A stretch of DNA of 64,000 nucleotides from Rhizobium sp. C1. Lineage in GTDB: Bacteria; Pseudomonadota; Alphaproteobacteria; Rhizobiales; Rhizobiaceae. Position 1 is the stretch's first letter, and each line of letters starts with the position of its first letter. A model generated the notes under the pieces. That model saw only the letters and a list, made by a program, of their open reading frames with translations. It was not told the DNA's origin and ran no database searches. The stretch covers positions 310,001 through 374,000 of the forward strand of contig NZ_JAJNCY010000004.1 of assembly GCF_021026335.1 (NCBI RefSeq), in the 5' to 3' direction. Shown piece after piece: positions 1-9,254 of the stretch. The translations under genes were made by a program, and so were the position numbers.

Positions 1-39
1 GTTGATGGTAAATTCACCAAACCGGAACAGAGCCAAAGC

Positions 40-1428
40 TTAGCTGTCGCGCCTGAGCACACAGGCATAGAAACCATCCATGCCGCTGGCCGCAGCCGTT
101 TCGCGTTCCAGCATCGCAGGCGTCGTCCGCACCTCACCCTTCGCCGTGATCGCGTCGGGAAGACCGGGCAGAACCGAAGCCGTAACGGGAACCCGGGTCA
201 CTGAAGGCATGCTCGCCAGCAGACGCCCGATCATCTCCTCGCCCTCGATCGGATCGAGCGAGCAATTGGAGAAAACGACGATACCGCCCGGCTTGACCAG
301 CGAAAGAGCGTGGCGCAGCAACCGCTCCTGCACGCCCGCGAGCTTGCGCACGTCGTCCAGGCCCTTGGTCCACGGAACGTCCGGATGACGGCGCGCCGTG
401 CCGGTGGAGGAGCAGGGGGCATCCAACAAGGCCGCATCGTAGAGCGCGGCCGGCTTATGATCGCCGGCATTGCCCTCAATCAGTTCGGCTTCGAAACGCA
501 AACGATCAAGATTTTCCTTCAACCGCTTCAGGCGGTTGGCAGACATGTCCAGCGCCGTCACCTTCGCGCCCGCCTGGATCAGCTGCGCCGTCTTGCCGCC
601 GGGTGCGGCGCACAGATCCACAACACGCTTGTCCTGCAGGTTCCCAAAGAGCCGGGCAGGGATTGCAGCGGCAGCATCCTGCACCCACCACTCTCCATCG
701 GCATAGCCCTCAAGATCGACGACAGAACCTTCATAATCGGCCAGCCTTACGCTGCCCGTGGGCAGCACGACGCCGCCAAGCCGCTGGGCCCAGCCTTCCG
801 GATCGGATTTGACGGTGAGATCGATGGCCGCCGGCGCCAGGTGCGCCTCGGCAATCGCCAGCGCCGCCTCCGGGCCATAAACGGCGACCAAACGGCTTTG
901 GAACCAGTCGGGCAGGGCGGGAACCGGGGCGCCGACCTCGTTGAGAAGCCGCTCTTTTTCGGAGGAAAGACGTCGTAGCAGCGCATTCACGAGGCTGGCA
1001 AATCGCTTGTTGCGCGGATCGTCATTCGCCTGTTCGACGGCAAGATCAACCGCAGCCCGATCCGGCACGTCGAGATAGAGGATCTGCGCGGCGGCGACCA
1101 TCAGAACATGCTGAAGTGCCCGCGCGCCGTCTGGCAGCGGCGTCTTGAGCAGCGATCCGATCATGGCCTCGATGCGGGGCAAATGCCGCAGAGCCGTATT
1201 GAGGATCGCCCGCACGAGACCGCGGTCAGCCGGCGAAAGCGCCATGTAGGCGGGGTTGCCGCCCGTCTGGTCGAGCATCCCGTCCAGCGAGGCTTTCTTG
1301 TCGATCACCGCTGCCAGCAGGCGGGACGCCGCCTGACGTGCGGCCAGGCCTGGTTTATCGGAAGTTTTGATGGCGCCACGAGAGGCGGAGCCCGGCTTTG
1401 GCCGGACCGGTTTTGACGTCAAGACCAC
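40..1428 (-). CDS. rsmB: 16S rRNA (cytosine-C5)-methyltransferase RsmB
   Basis: Predicted SAM-dependent enzyme that methylates C967 (E. coli numbering) of 16S rRNA. The 462-residue protein has an N-terminal NusB-like helical RNA-binding region (about residues 25-160) and a C-terminal Rossmann methyltransferase domain. SAM-binding CAAPGGKT lies at 273-280. The two catalytic cysteines of the RsmB/NOP family are visible in DAPCSSTG (C339) and SNCS (C389). It is the last gene of a leftward pair with htpX, whose stop overlaps the rsmB start by 10 bp, so translation is probably coupled. The first 25 residues are poorly conserved and basic, so the start could lie slightly downstream. Family assignment is firm. 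Confidence 0.93.
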   Translation of the reverse strand: MVLTSKPVRPKPGSASRGAIKTSDKPGLAARQAASRLLAAVIDKKASLDGMLDQTGGNPAYMALSPADRGLVRAILNTALRHLPRIEAMIGSLLKTPLPDGARALQHVLMVAAAQILYLDVPDRAAVDLAVEQANDDPRNKRFASLVNALLRRLSSEKERLLNEVGAPVPALPDWFQSRLVAVYGPEAALAIAEAHLAPAAIDLTVKSDPEGWAQRLGGVVLPTGSVRLADYEGSVVDLEGYADGEWWVQDAAAAIPARLFGNLQDKRVVDLCAAPGGKTAQLIQAGAKVTALDMSANRLKRLKENLDRLRFEAELIEGNAGDHKPAALYDAALLDAPCSSTGTARRHPDVPWTKGLDDVRKLAGVQERLLRHALSLVKPGGIVVFSNCSLDPIEGEEMIGRLLASMPSVTRVPVTASVLPGLPDAITAKGEVRTTPAMLERETAAASGMDGFYACVLRRDS

Positions 1429-2375
1429 GGTCCTTCGGATGAGTTGGGCCGGCCCGCACCCGAAGATACGCTCGGCACGGATCGCGCATTGCGGGTCGGA
1501 TTAGCAGCCGGGCGCGGCGGCGTCGATCCGAAATTGCCGGCAGAGGCCATTTTTTCAAGCTCCGAGACACGATTATCCGTGTTTGGATGGGTCGAAAACA
1601 GATTGTCCATCCGCTCACCCGACAGCGGGTTGATGATGAACATATGCGCCGTCGCGGGATTATGCTCGGCCTGCATGTTCGGCACCTGATGCGCATAGGC
1701 CTCGATCTTGCGCAGCGCCGAGGCAAGCCACAGCGGCTGGCCGCAAATCTCGGCACCGCGCCGGTCCGCCTCATATTCGCGCGTCCGGCTAATCGCCATC
1801 TGCACCAGCATGGCTGCAAAAGGCGCAACAATCATCGCAATCAGCGTGCCGACGATACCGAAACCGTTGTTTTCTCGACGATCACTGAAGAAGAAGGCGA
1901 AGTTGCCGAGCATGGAAATCGCACCGGCCAGCGTCGCGGTGATCGTCATGGTCAGCGTGTCGCGATGCTCGATATGGGCAAGCTCATGCGCCATGACGCC
2001 CGCAACTTCCTCGCGGCTTAGGGCGTTGAGCAGACCGACGGAGGCTGCCACCGCTGCATTCTCGGGGTTACGACCGGTCGCAAAGGCATTCGGCTGGTCG
2101 GAGTGGATGATATAGACCCGTGGCATCGGCAGGTTGGCGCGCTGCGCGAGATCACGCACGATGCCGTAATATTCCGGCGCGCTCTGCGCATCGACCTCCT
2201 GCGCGCCATACATGCGCAGAACCATGCTGTCGGCATTCCACCACGAAAACAGGTTCGTCGCTGCGGCTACCAGGAAGGCGATCATCATGCCCGCCTTGCC
2301 ACCCAGCGCAAATCCGACCGCCATGAACAGGGCAGTCATGAAAGCAAGAAGCATGGCGGTTCGCATCGTATTCAT
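1419..2375 (-). CDS. htpX: Zinc metalloprotease HtpX
   Basis: Membrane-embedded M48 protease that degrades damaged membrane proteins and cooperates with FtsH in quality control. From the ATG at 2375 the protein is 318 residues. Two hydrophobic segments occupy about residues 5-45, the zinc motif HELAH is at 130-134, and another hydrophobic pair follows at about 142-195. A glutamate-containing EYEADRRGA motif supplies the third zinc ligand. An upstream in-frame ATG at 2408 would add 11 polar residues; the 2375 start places the hydrophobic anchor at the N-terminus as in the family. Its end overlaps the rsmB start. Confidence 0.93.
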   Translation of the reverse strand: MNTMRTAMLLAFMTALFMAVGFALGGKAGMMIAFLVAAATNLFSWWNADSMVLRMYGAQEVDAQSAPEYYGIVRDLAQRANLPMPRVYIIHSDQPNAFATGRNPENAAVAASVGLLNALSREEVAGVMAHELAHIEHRDTLTMTITATLAGAISMLGNFAFFFSDRRENNGFGIVGTLIAMIVAPFAAMLVQMAISRTREYEADRRGAEICGQPLWLASALRKIEAYAHQVPNMQAEHNPATAHMFIINPLSGERMDNLFSTHPNTDNRVSELEKMASAGNFGSTPPRPAANPTRNARSVPSVSSGAGRPNSSEGPWS

Positions 2376-2496
2376 CGTCGTTCCTCGTAACGGCGTGTCC
2401 AGAGACATCGATCGCCCCGCAAGTACTTTTGCTGTGGCGAAAATGTCCTTATATGATGGAGATCAGAGGCCTGAACTTCAATATGATGAGACTGCG

Positions 2497-2715
2497 ATGA
2501 CCGACGAACACGCCCCGACAGAGACGTCGACCAACACTCCGGTGGAACCGAAGAAGGAACTTTCGCCGGCAGCTCTGCGTGCACTTGCAGAGGCAGAGGC
2601 GCGGCGTCAGGCAGAGAAGCAGGCGGAGCAGCCCAAGGAAATCGGCGGACGTGGCGGCGCCGACCCGGCTCGCTTTGGCGACTGGGAAATCAAGGGCCGT
2701 GCCATCGACTTTTGA
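2497..2715 (+). CDS. DUF1674 protein, SdhAF4-like assembly factor
   Basis: A 72-residue protein with a charged, Ala/Glu-rich N-terminal half and the conserved C-terminal block GGRGGADPARFGDWE followed by KGRAIDF. This block defines DUF1674, the family containing eukaryotic succinate dehydrogenase assembly factor 4 (SDHAF4), which binds flavinylated SdhA. A role in complex II assembly is inferred from the family. The ATG at 2497 was chosen because it gives the normal compact length; the reading frame is open further upstream but that part has no family similarity. It is divergent from htpX. Confidence 0.85.
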   Translation: MTDEHAPTETSTNTPVEPKKELSPAALRALAEAEARRQAEKQAEQPKEIGGRGGADPARFGDWEIKGRAIDF

Positions 2716-2748
2716 GAGAAGGGGTAATTATTCCTATTTTCAGCGGCG

Positions 2749-3234
2749 ATGAATAAGGATATATTCCTATCCATGTTCCGAATCGCCGCTAGCATCAGCA
2801 TCGTATTTATTCTTCTGGCCCAGACCCGGCCTGCGGAGGCCTTTGAATTTGCCATGCGGCAAATCAGGGGCCCCATTGCGGCCGATGTTCTGCGCGTCCT
2901 GGATGGCGATACGGTTGAAGTTCGCGCCTACCCCTGGCCGCAACAGAGTGTCGATGTCCTGGTGCGCCTGCGCGGCATTGATGCCCCGGAAATTCATTCG
3001 AAATGTGAAACCGAACGAGAAAAGGCAGAGATCGCCAGAAACCGGCTTTCCAGCATGATCGGTGAGCAAAAGCATGTGCTTCTGACGGATATCGACGGCG
3101 ACAAATATTTCGGAAGGGTCGTTGCCAATCTCGGCCTTCAGGATGGGGAGGATGCGGCCAGCACGCTGATCCTTGAAAATCTTGTCCTTCCCTATGACGG
3201 CGGCCACAAGGATCATCCGTACTGTCAGTCCTGA
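2749..3234 (+). CDS. Exported staphylococcal-nuclease-like protein
   Basis: A 161-residue protein with an N-terminal hydrophobic stretch (about residues 8-25) ending in RPAEA, consistent with a Sec signal peptide or anchor. It is followed by a single SNase/thermonuclease-like OB-fold domain. The family signature VLDGDTV, the block LRGIDAPEI carrying the Arg, Asp and Glu positions used by staphylococcal nuclease, and a later DKYFGR with the second catalytic Arg are all present. A calcium-dependent nuclease activity outside the cytoplasm is therefore plausible but not shown. The domain is at the short end of the family and ends in Cys-Gln-Ser, with a second cysteine in SKCE that could form a disulfide with it. 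Confidence 0.8.
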   Translation: MNKDIFLSMFRIAASISIVFILLAQTRPAEAFEFAMRQIRGPIAADVLRVLDGDTVEVRAYPWPQQSVDVLVRLRGIDAPEIHSKCETEREKAEIARNRLSSMIGEQKHVLLTDIDGDKYFGRVVANLGLQDGEDAASTLILENLVLPYDGGHKDHPYCQS

Positions 3235-3236
3235 AA

Positions 3237-3266
3237 ATGCAAAAGACCCGGCACAAGGCCGGGTCC
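3237..3266 (-). terminator. Rho-independent terminator of acs
   Basis: GACCCGGC and GCCGGGTC form a GC-rich hairpin (3245-3265). Read on the minus strand it is followed by TTTTGC, so it mainly serves the leftward acs gene. It sits between converging genes. Confidence 0.7.
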
Positions 3267-3291
3267 CACGTGTCTCACCTCATCAGCGGTT

Positions 3292-5244
3292 TCAACCCTT
3301 GCGGTTCTGACGGTTTTCGATCAGGTCCTCAACCACCGTCGGATCGGCCAGCGTCGAGGTATCGCCCAGCGAACCGAAATCGTCCTCGGCGATCTTGCGC
3401 AGAATGCGGCGCATGATCTTGCCGGAGCGGGTCTTCGGCAGTCCCGGCGCAAACTGGATCTTGTCCGGCGAGGCGATCGGGCCGATCTCCTTGCGCACAT
3501 GCGCGACCAGATCCTTGCGCAACTGCTCGCTGCCTTCATGCCCGACCATCAGGGTCACGTAGCAATAGATGCCCTGACCCTTGAGATCATGCGGATAGCC
3601 AACCACGGCGGCTTCCGATACGGCGTCATGCGAGACAAGAGCGGATTCGACCTCCGCCGTGCCCATGCGATGGCCTGATACGTTGATCACGTCATCGACG
3701 CGGCCGGTGATCCAGTAAAAGCCGTCTTCATCGCGGCGGCAGCCATCGCCCGTGAAATACTTGCCCTTGTAGGTGGAGAAGTAAGTCTGGATGAAGCGCT
3801 CATGGTCACCATAGACCGTGCGCGCCTGACCCGGCCAGGAATCGGTGATGCATAGATTGCCGTCGGTCGCGCCGTCGAGAACCTTGCCCTCGGAATCAAC
3901 GAGCTGCGGCTTCACGCCGAAGAAGGGACGCGTCGCCGAACCCGGCTTGAGATCCGTTGCGCCCGGCAGCGGCGTGATCATGATGCCGCCGGTTTCCGTC
4001 TGCCACCATGTATCGACGATCGGGCAGCGCTTGTCGCCGACCACGTTGTAATACCATTCCCAGGCTTCCGGATTGATCGGCTCGCCGACCGAACCCATGG
4101 TGCGCAGCGACGAACGCGAGGAACGTTTCACGAAGTGATCGCCAGCACCCATGAGCGCGCGAATGGCCGTGGGGGCCGTGTAGAAGATGTTGACCTTGTG
4201 CTTGTCGACGACATCCCAGAAACGCCCGGCGTCCGGATAGTTCGGCACGCCCTCGAACATCAGCGTCGTTGCACCATTCGCGAGCGGCCCGTACACGATA
4301 TAGGAATGGCCGGTGACCCAGCCCACATCCGCCGTGCACCAGTAGATATCGCCGTCCTGATAATCGAAGACATATTGATGCGTCATGGAGGCATAGACGA
4401 GATAGCCACCCGTGGTGTGCAGCACGCCCTTCGGCTTGCCGGTCGAACCCGAGGTATAGAGAATGAAGAGCGGGTCTTCCGCCTTCATCTTCGCCGGCGG
4501 GCAATCGGGCTTCGCAGCTTTCGTCGCCTCGTGATACCAGATGTCTCGCGTATCGAACCATTCGACCTTGCCGCCGGTGCGGCGGACAACGAGAACATTT
4601 TCCACCTCGACCCCGGAGCGCGAGGCAATATCGATGGCAAGATCGGTATTGTGCTTGAGCGGAACCGTCTTGCCGCCGCGCAAACCTTCATCGGCCGTGA
4701 TAACGAAGGTCGACTGGCAGTCGATGATGCGGCCCGCGAGTGCATCCGGAGAGAAGCCACCGAAGACGATGGAGTGGATTGCGCCGATGCGGGCGCAGGC
4801 GAGCATCGCATAGGCCGCTTCCGGGATCATCGGCATGTAGATGGTGACGCGGTCACCCTTCTTGACGCCGTTGGACTTCAGCACGTTGGAGAGACGGCAG
4901 ACCTGATCGTAAAGCTCGCGATAGGTGATCTTCTTGTCGTCGTAGGGGTTGTCGCCTTCCCAGATGATGGCGACCTGATCACCGCGCGACACGAGATGGC
5001 GATCGATGCAATTATAGGCGACGTTGGTGATACCGTCCTCGAACCACTTGATCGAGACCTTGCCGGTAAACGACGTGTTCTTGACCTTGGTGAAAGGCTT
5101 GAACCAGTCGATGCGGGTGCCGTGCTTGGCCCAGAACTTCTCCGGATTGTCGGAGCTTTCCTTGTACCACTTCAGATACTTGTCATTGTCGATCAAGGTC
5201 CGCGACTTCGCGGTCTTCAATACGGGATAGGTCGTGCCTGACAT
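3292..5244 (-). CDS. acs: Acetyl-CoA synthetase (AMP-forming)
   Basis: Activates acetate to acetyl-CoA through an acetyl-adenylate, in the cytoplasm. The 650-residue length is typical of Acs. Visible family motifs are the P-loop-like [11 protein letters not shown] (A3), the WWQTETGG region (A5), the [18 protein letters not shown] core with the hinge aspartate, and the C-terminal [11 protein letters not shown] with the catalytic lysine that is the usual target of reversible acetylation. The start ATG at 5244 gives the standard N-terminus. It is divergent from trcR across a 314-bp intergenic region with an 18-bp palindrome. A paralogous propionyl-CoA synthetase lies 1.1 kb beyond its start, on the far side of trcR. 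Confidence 0.96.
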   Translation of the reverse strand: MSGTTYPVLKTAKSRTLIDNDKYLKWYKESSDNPEKFWAKHGTRIDWFKPFTKVKNTSFTGKVSIKWFEDGITNVAYNCIDRHLVSRGDQVAIIWEGDNPYDDKKITYRELYDQVCRLSNVLKSNGVKKGDRVTIYMPMIPEAAYAMLACARIGAIHSIVFGGFSPDALAGRIIDCQSTFVITADEGLRGGKTVPLKHNTDLAIDIASRSGVEVENVLVVRRTGGKVEWFDTRDIWYHEATKAAKPDCPPAKMKAEDPLFILYTSGSTGKPKGVLHTTGGYLVYASMTHQYVFDYQDGDIYWCTADVGWVTGHSYIVYGPLANGATTLMFEGVPNYPDAGRFWDVVDKHKVNIFYTAPTAIRALMGAGDHFVKRSSRSSLRTMGSVGEPINPEAWEWYYNVVGDKRCPIVDTWWQTETGGIMITPLPGATDLKPGSATRPFFGVKPQLVDSEGKVLDGATDGNLCITDSWPGQARTVYGDHERFIQTYFSTYKGKYFTGDGCRRDEDGFYWITGRVDDVINVSGHRMGTAEVESALVSHDAVSEAAVVGYPHDLKGQGIYCYVTLMVGHEGSEQLRKDLVAHVRKEIGPIASPDKIQFAPGLPKTRSGKIMRRILRKIAEDDFGSLGDTSTLADPTVVEDLIENRQNRKG

Positions 5245-5558
5245 GAACGCTCCTCCGAAACTCCTCGCAAACGTGAATGCCCCGCCGTCTCCCGACAGAC
5301 CCTTTGGGCATCACGCGAATCCTGTTGCTGAACTCGAGAGCTAGGTATCCCTCCCTGTCAGCGACGGGCAACCTCCGACCCGTTCGAATTCGAGTTTTAT
5401 CATCTAAAATCAAGCTATCAATGCGACTTTGGTCATTTGTCGGAAGCAGAATTGCAATTCTGCGCCAAAACGGCTATACGAATTTCCATATCCCGGAAAT
5501 CATCAGTGGTACTACCACGGCCCGCGACACCGGCGCGGACGACTGAAGGACTCTATGC
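5245..5558. other. Divergent acs/trcR intergenic region
   Basis: 314 bp without a supportable gene. It holds a perfect 18-bp palindrome (5446-5463), a candidate sigma-70-type promoter pointing at trcR (5452-5480), and a second 6-bp-arm inverted repeat ATTTCC-N7-GGAAAT at 5482-5500. No leader peptide or RNA element was recognised. Confidence 0.7.
5446..5480 (+). promoter_or_regulatory. Palindromic operator overlapping a candidate trcR promoter
   Basis: GCAGAATTGCAATTCTGC (5446-5463) is a perfect 18-bp dyad. Within it TTGCAA (5452-5457) can act as a -35 element, with a 17-bp spacer to TATACG (5475-5480) as the -10. A dimeric regulator binding the dyad would occlude this promoter. The regulator is unknown; the site is also about 200 bp upstream of acs. 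Confidence 0.5.
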
Positions 5559-6260
5559 ATGGCCCAACAATTGCTGATGCCCAAGGCGACCGCCGTCTGG
5601 CTTGTCGACAATACTGCCCTGTCTTTCGAGCAGATTGCACAGTTCTGCAAGCTGCACCCGCTTGAAGTCAAAGCCATCGCCGACGGCGAAAGCGCTCAGG
5701 GCATCAAGGGCCTCGATCCGATCTCCACCGGCCAGCTGTCGCGCGAGGAAATCGCCCGCGCCGAAGCCAATCCGGCGCATAAGCTCAAACTGTCCGACCC
5801 GAAGGTCCGCGTGCCGGAATCCAAGCGCAAGGGTCCGCGTTACACGCCGGTCTCCAAGCGTCAGGACCGTCCGAACGCCATTCTCTGGCTCGTGCGCAAC
5901 CATCCGGAACTCAAGGACGCGCAGATTTCGCGCCTCGTCGGCACGACCAAGTCGACGATCGAGCAGATCCGCGAACGCACCCACTGGAACTCGGCAAACC
6001 TTGCCGCCATGGACCCGGTGACGCTCGGCCTCTGCTCGCAGATCGATCTCGACCTCGAGGTTGAAAAGGCCTCGAAGGGTCGTCCGCTGCCGACCGCTGA
6101 AGAGCTCGGCGCGACGTTGCAGCCCGCGCGCGAAACCGAACGCTACCCTTACGGCGACGACCAGCCGGAAGAAAAGTCGCTCGACGCAGACGCCGTTTTC
6201 GCCAAGCTCAAGTCGCTCAAGTCGACCCGCAACGACGACGAAGACGAAGACAATTTCTGA
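5559..6260 (+). CDS. trcR: Cell cycle transcriptional regulator TrcR (DUF1013)
   Basis: A 233-residue protein of the DUF1013 family, restricted essentially to alphaproteobacteria and annotated as TrcR from Caulobacter work on cell-cycle transcription. The N-terminal part (MPKATAVWLVDNTALSF) and the middle segment RPNAILWLVRNHPELKDAQ followed by ISRLVGTTKSTIEQIR resemble two helix-turn-helix-like units. The C-terminus is acidic (DDEDEDNF). DNA binding is inferred from the helix pattern. It is monocistronic, with its own candidate promoter upstream and a strong terminator immediately downstream. Confidence 0.88.
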   Translation: MAQQLLMPKATAVWLVDNTALSFEQIAQFCKLHPLEVKAIADGESAQGIKGLDPISTGQLSREEIARAEANPAHKLKLSDPKVRVPESKRKGPRYTPVSKRQDRPNAILWLVRNHPELKDAQISRLVGTTKSTIEQIRERTHWNSANLAAMDPVTLGLCSQIDLDLEVEKASKGRPLPTAEELGATLQPARETERYPYGDDQPEEKSLDADAVFAKLKSLKSTRNDDEDEDNF

Positions 6261-6281
6261 GCTGTTTGCAGCACCGAAAAT

Positions 6282-6308
6282 AAACCCGGCCCGATGGCCG
6301 GGTTTTTT
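6282..6308 (+). terminator. Rho-independent terminator of trcR
   Basis: AAACCCGGCC-CGAT-GGCCGGGTTT, a 10-bp stem with a 4-nt loop, runs into a T-tract (GTTTTTTG). It starts 22 bp after the trcR stop codon. Confidence 0.9.
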
Positions 6309-6324
6309 GTTGCCTGGATTTCGC

Positions 6325-6340
6325 TGATTCACGTGAAACC
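6325..6340. other. Candidate parS site
   Basis: TGATTCACGTGAAACC matches the conserved parS 16-mer TGTTTCACGTGAAACA at 14 of 16 positions. It lies between the trcR terminator and the prpE 3' end, about 7 kb beyond parB. Confidence 0.6.
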
Positions 6341-6369
6341 GAGCGTGCGCCCGGCCTTACGAGACTTGC

Positions 6370-8283
6370 TTACAGCACATGCGGATGCGGCAGTCCGTGC
6401 GCCTTCAGCGCCGCCTCGATTTCCCCAAGCACCGCGGGGTCCTCGATCGTCGCCGGCATCTTCCAGGTCTCGCCATCGGCGATCTTCTGCATCGTTCCAC
6501 GCAGCACCTTGCCGGATCGAGTCTTCGGCAAGCGCTTCACACAAGTCGCGAGCTTGAAAGCGGCGACCGGGCCGATATGGTGGCGCACGAGATCGATCAC
6601 TTCCTTCTCGATCATCCGCTCGGGCTTCGTCACGCCGCTGTTGAGCACGAGGAAGCCACAGGGTACCTGACCCTTGATGTCATCCTGCACGCCGATGACG
6701 GCCGCCTCCGCCACATCCGGATGGCTGGCGCAGACTTCCTCCATTGCCCCGGTCGAAAGGCGATGGCCCGCACAATTGATGATGTCATCCGTGCGCGCCA
6801 TGATGAAGAGATAGCCATCCTCATCGATATAGCCCGCATCAGCCGTCTTGTAGTAACCAGGAAACTCCTCGAGATAGGCGTGCCGGAACCGCTCGTCGGC
6901 ATTCCATAGCGTCGGCAGGCTGCCGGGCGGCAGGGGGAGTTTCACGACGACATTGCCCAATGTGCCCGCAGGCACGGTGTGGCCCGCATCATCCAGAACC
7001 TGCACGTCATAACCCGGCATCGGCACGGTCGGCGATCCATATTTGACCGGCAGCAGGCCAAGCCCCGCCGGGTTGCCGGCAATGACCCATCCCGTTTCCG
7101 TCTGCCACCAGTGATCGACCACCGGCACTCTGAGATGCTCTTCCGCCCACTTGATCGTGTCCGGGTCGGCCCGCTCGCCCGCCAGGAACAGCGTCCGCAG
7201 CGACGGCATCGGAATGTCCTTCAGGAACGCACCCGTCGGGTCTTCCTTGCGGATGGCGCGAAACGCCGTCGGCGCGGTGAAGAAGGAGACGACATTGTGC
7301 TTCTGGATCACCCGCCAGAACGTCCCGGCATCAGGCGTCCCGATCGGCTTTCCTTCAAAGAGGATCGAGGTATTGCCCGAAATGAGCGGGCCGTAGACGA
7401 TGTAGGAGTGCCCGACGACCCAGCCGATATCTGAAGCGGCCCAGAAGGTCTCGCCGGGCTTCACGCCGTAGAAATTCCGCATGGTCCAGTGCAGCGCAAC
7501 GAGATGGCCGCCATTGTCGCGCACCACGCCCTTGGGCTGACCGGTCGTGCCGGACGTGTAGAGGACATAGAGCGGGTCGGTCGCAGCCACCGGTACACAG
7601 TCGATCTCGCCGCCGCGATGCTGCGCTATCAGCGCCTCGAAATCATGATCCAGCCCATCTGTCAGCGGCGCCGACAATTCCGGCCGCTGGTAAAGCAGAC
7701 AGGCGGCCGGCTTGTGATGCGCGAGTTCGATCGCCTCATCCAGCATCGGCTTGTAGGGCACTACGCGGCCAGGCTCGATGCCGCAGCTGGCAGAAATGAT
7801 GAGCTTGGCCTTGCTGTCATCGATGCGGGTCGCCAGTTCCGGTCCCGCAAAGCCACCGAAGACGACGGAGTGCACGGCACCGAGCCGCGCGCAGGCGAGC
7901 ATGGAGAGAACGGCCTGCAGGATCATCGGCATATAGATGATGACGCGATCGCCCTTCTCGACGCCAAGCGAGCGCATGGCCAGCGCAATCGCCTTCACCT
8001 CGGCCAGCGCTTCCGCATAGGTGATGGCCGAAGAGCGGCCCGTGATCGGGCTTTCGATGATGAAGGCATTGCGGCCTCCGAGACCGGCGTGAACATGACG
8101 GTCGAGCGCATTGTAGCAGGTGTTCGTCACGCCATCCGGAAACCAGCGTCCGTAAACGCCGGCTGACGCATCGAAAGCCTGTTTTGGCTTCTCAAACCAG
8201 TCTATGGCTTCCGACTGCCGCATCCAGAAAGCTTCCGGATCGGTTTTCCACGCCGCATAGGCGGCATCATATCCCTGACGCAT
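6370..8283 (-). CDS. prpE: Propionyl-CoA synthetase PrpE
   Basis: AMP-forming ligase of the Acs superfamily, 637 residues. The N-terminal block GYDAAYAAWKTDPEAFW and the pattern WWQTETGWVIAGNPAG are typical of PrpE rather than Acs. The adenylate motif YTSGTTGQPKG, the aspartate hinge region and the acylatable lysine in PKTRSGKVLRG are present. It should convert propionate (and possibly other short acids) to the CoA thioester. No prpBCD genes are nearby, so propionyl-CoA probably enters the methylmalonyl-CoA route encoded elsewhere; that is inference. It is transcribed leftward as a single gene. Confidence 0.9.
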   Translation of the reverse strand: MRQGYDAAYAAWKTDPEAFWMRQSEAIDWFEKPKQAFDASAGVYGRWFPDGVTNTCYNALDRHVHAGLGGRNAFIIESPITGRSSAITYAEALAEVKAIALAMRSLGVEKGDRVIIYMPMILQAVLSMLACARLGAVHSVVFGGFAGPELATRIDDSKAKLIISASCGIEPGRVVPYKPMLDEAIELAHHKPAACLLYQRPELSAPLTDGLDHDFEALIAQHRGGEIDCVPVAATDPLYVLYTSGTTGQPKGVVRDNGGHLVALHWTMRNFYGVKPGETFWAASDIGWVVGHSYIVYGPLISGNTSILFEGKPIGTPDAGTFWRVIQKHNVVSFFTAPTAFRAIRKEDPTGAFLKDIPMPSLRTLFLAGERADPDTIKWAEEHLRVPVVDHWWQTETGWVIAGNPAGLGLLPVKYGSPTVPMPGYDVQVLDDAGHTVPAGTLGNVVVKLPLPPGSLPTLWNADERFRHAYLEEFPGYYKTADAGYIDEDGYLFIMARTDDIINCAGHRLSTGAMEEVCASHPDVAEAAVIGVQDDIKGQVPCGFLVLNSGVTKPERMIEKEVIDLVRHHIGPVAAFKLATCVKRLPKTRSGKVLRGTMQKIADGETWKMPATIEDPAVLGEIEAALKAHGLPHPHVL

Positions 8284-8386
8284 ATCTTCCTCCCGGCGCG
8301 TTCCCAGTCGCGCTTCAGGAGGCGAAGTCTACTCGACACAAAAGCGTCAAAGAACCCCGACAAAAGGCCAATAGATGCGGGTTCGC

Positions 8387-9064
8387 CTATGCATGCTGCT
8401 GATAGGCGCGGTTGCCGAAGATGGCCGAACCGACGCGGACGCTCGTCGCACCGAATTCGATCGCCGTCTGATAGTCAGACGACATGCCCATGGAGAGCTT
8501 CGAAAGCCCGCATTTTCCGGCTAGCTTGGCGAGAAGCGCGAAATGCGGCCCCGGATTTTCCTCCGCCGGCGGAATGCACATGAGACCCACCACGGGAAGC
8601 GACAATTCGTCCCGGCAAAGCTTGACGAAGTCGACCGTGTCATCCGGCGCAATGCCTGCCTTCTGTGGCTCAAGGCCTGTATTGACCTGCACATAAAGCT
8701 GAGGCCGGCGTCCCTGTTTCGCCATTTCGTCAGCAATGGCGCGCGCGATCTTTTCGCGGTCGATCGTCTCGATGACATCGAAGAGCGCGACGGCATCGCC
8801 CGCCTTGTTGGATTGAAGCGGCCCAATCAGATGCAGTTCCACACCCGAAAAGGCTTCACGCAGACCCGGCCACTTCGACTTGGCTTCCTGAACCTTGTTC
8901 TCGCCAAACACACGCTGTCCGGCTTCCAGGGCAGGGCGGATCTCATCCGCCTCGAATGTCTTCGACACCGCAACCAGCGTAGCCGAGCCCGCGTCGCGTC
9001 CCGCACCCTTTTCCGCCTTCGCGATTTCCGCTTTCACGGCGTTGAGCCTGTCCTGAAGTTCCAT
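8387..9064 (-). CDS. YggS-type pyridoxal phosphate-binding protein
   Basis: A 225-residue single-domain TIM-barrel protein of the YggS/PLPBP family, which binds PLP and maintains vitamin B6 and amino acid homeostasis without a known catalytic reaction. The PLP lysine is in LVAVSKTF; GENKVQEA, HLIGPLQSNK and MGMSSDY are family signatures. The ATG at 9064 gives MELQDRLNAVK, the normal N-terminus; an upstream start at 9097 would add 11 unusual residues. It is divergent from leuS. Confidence 0.92.
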   Translation of the reverse strand: MELQDRLNAVKAEIAKAEKGAGRDAGSATLVAVSKTFEADEIRPALEAGQRVFGENKVQEAKSKWPGLREAFSGVELHLIGPLQSNKAGDAVALFDVIETIDREKIARAIADEMAKQGRRPQLYVQVNTGLEPQKAGIAPDDTVDFVKLCRDELSLPVVGLMCIPPAEENPGPHFALLAKLAGKCGLSKLSMGMSSDYQTAIEFGATSVRVGSAIFGNRAYQQHA

Positions 9065-9254
9065 GCCACACTTCCCTTTGCCTGCCTGAGCACCCATTTA
9101 TGATGCAACGCGCAAATTTGGAACCTCGATCCGCTTCATTTTTTGCCGCACCGGCTCCGCCGATCTCACCGAAATGCCCGAAAAACTTGACGCTTCCGGC
9201 AATTCGTGATGAAGGTCGCCCCCAAATTCTTGATCTATCCGGAACAGTCGAATC

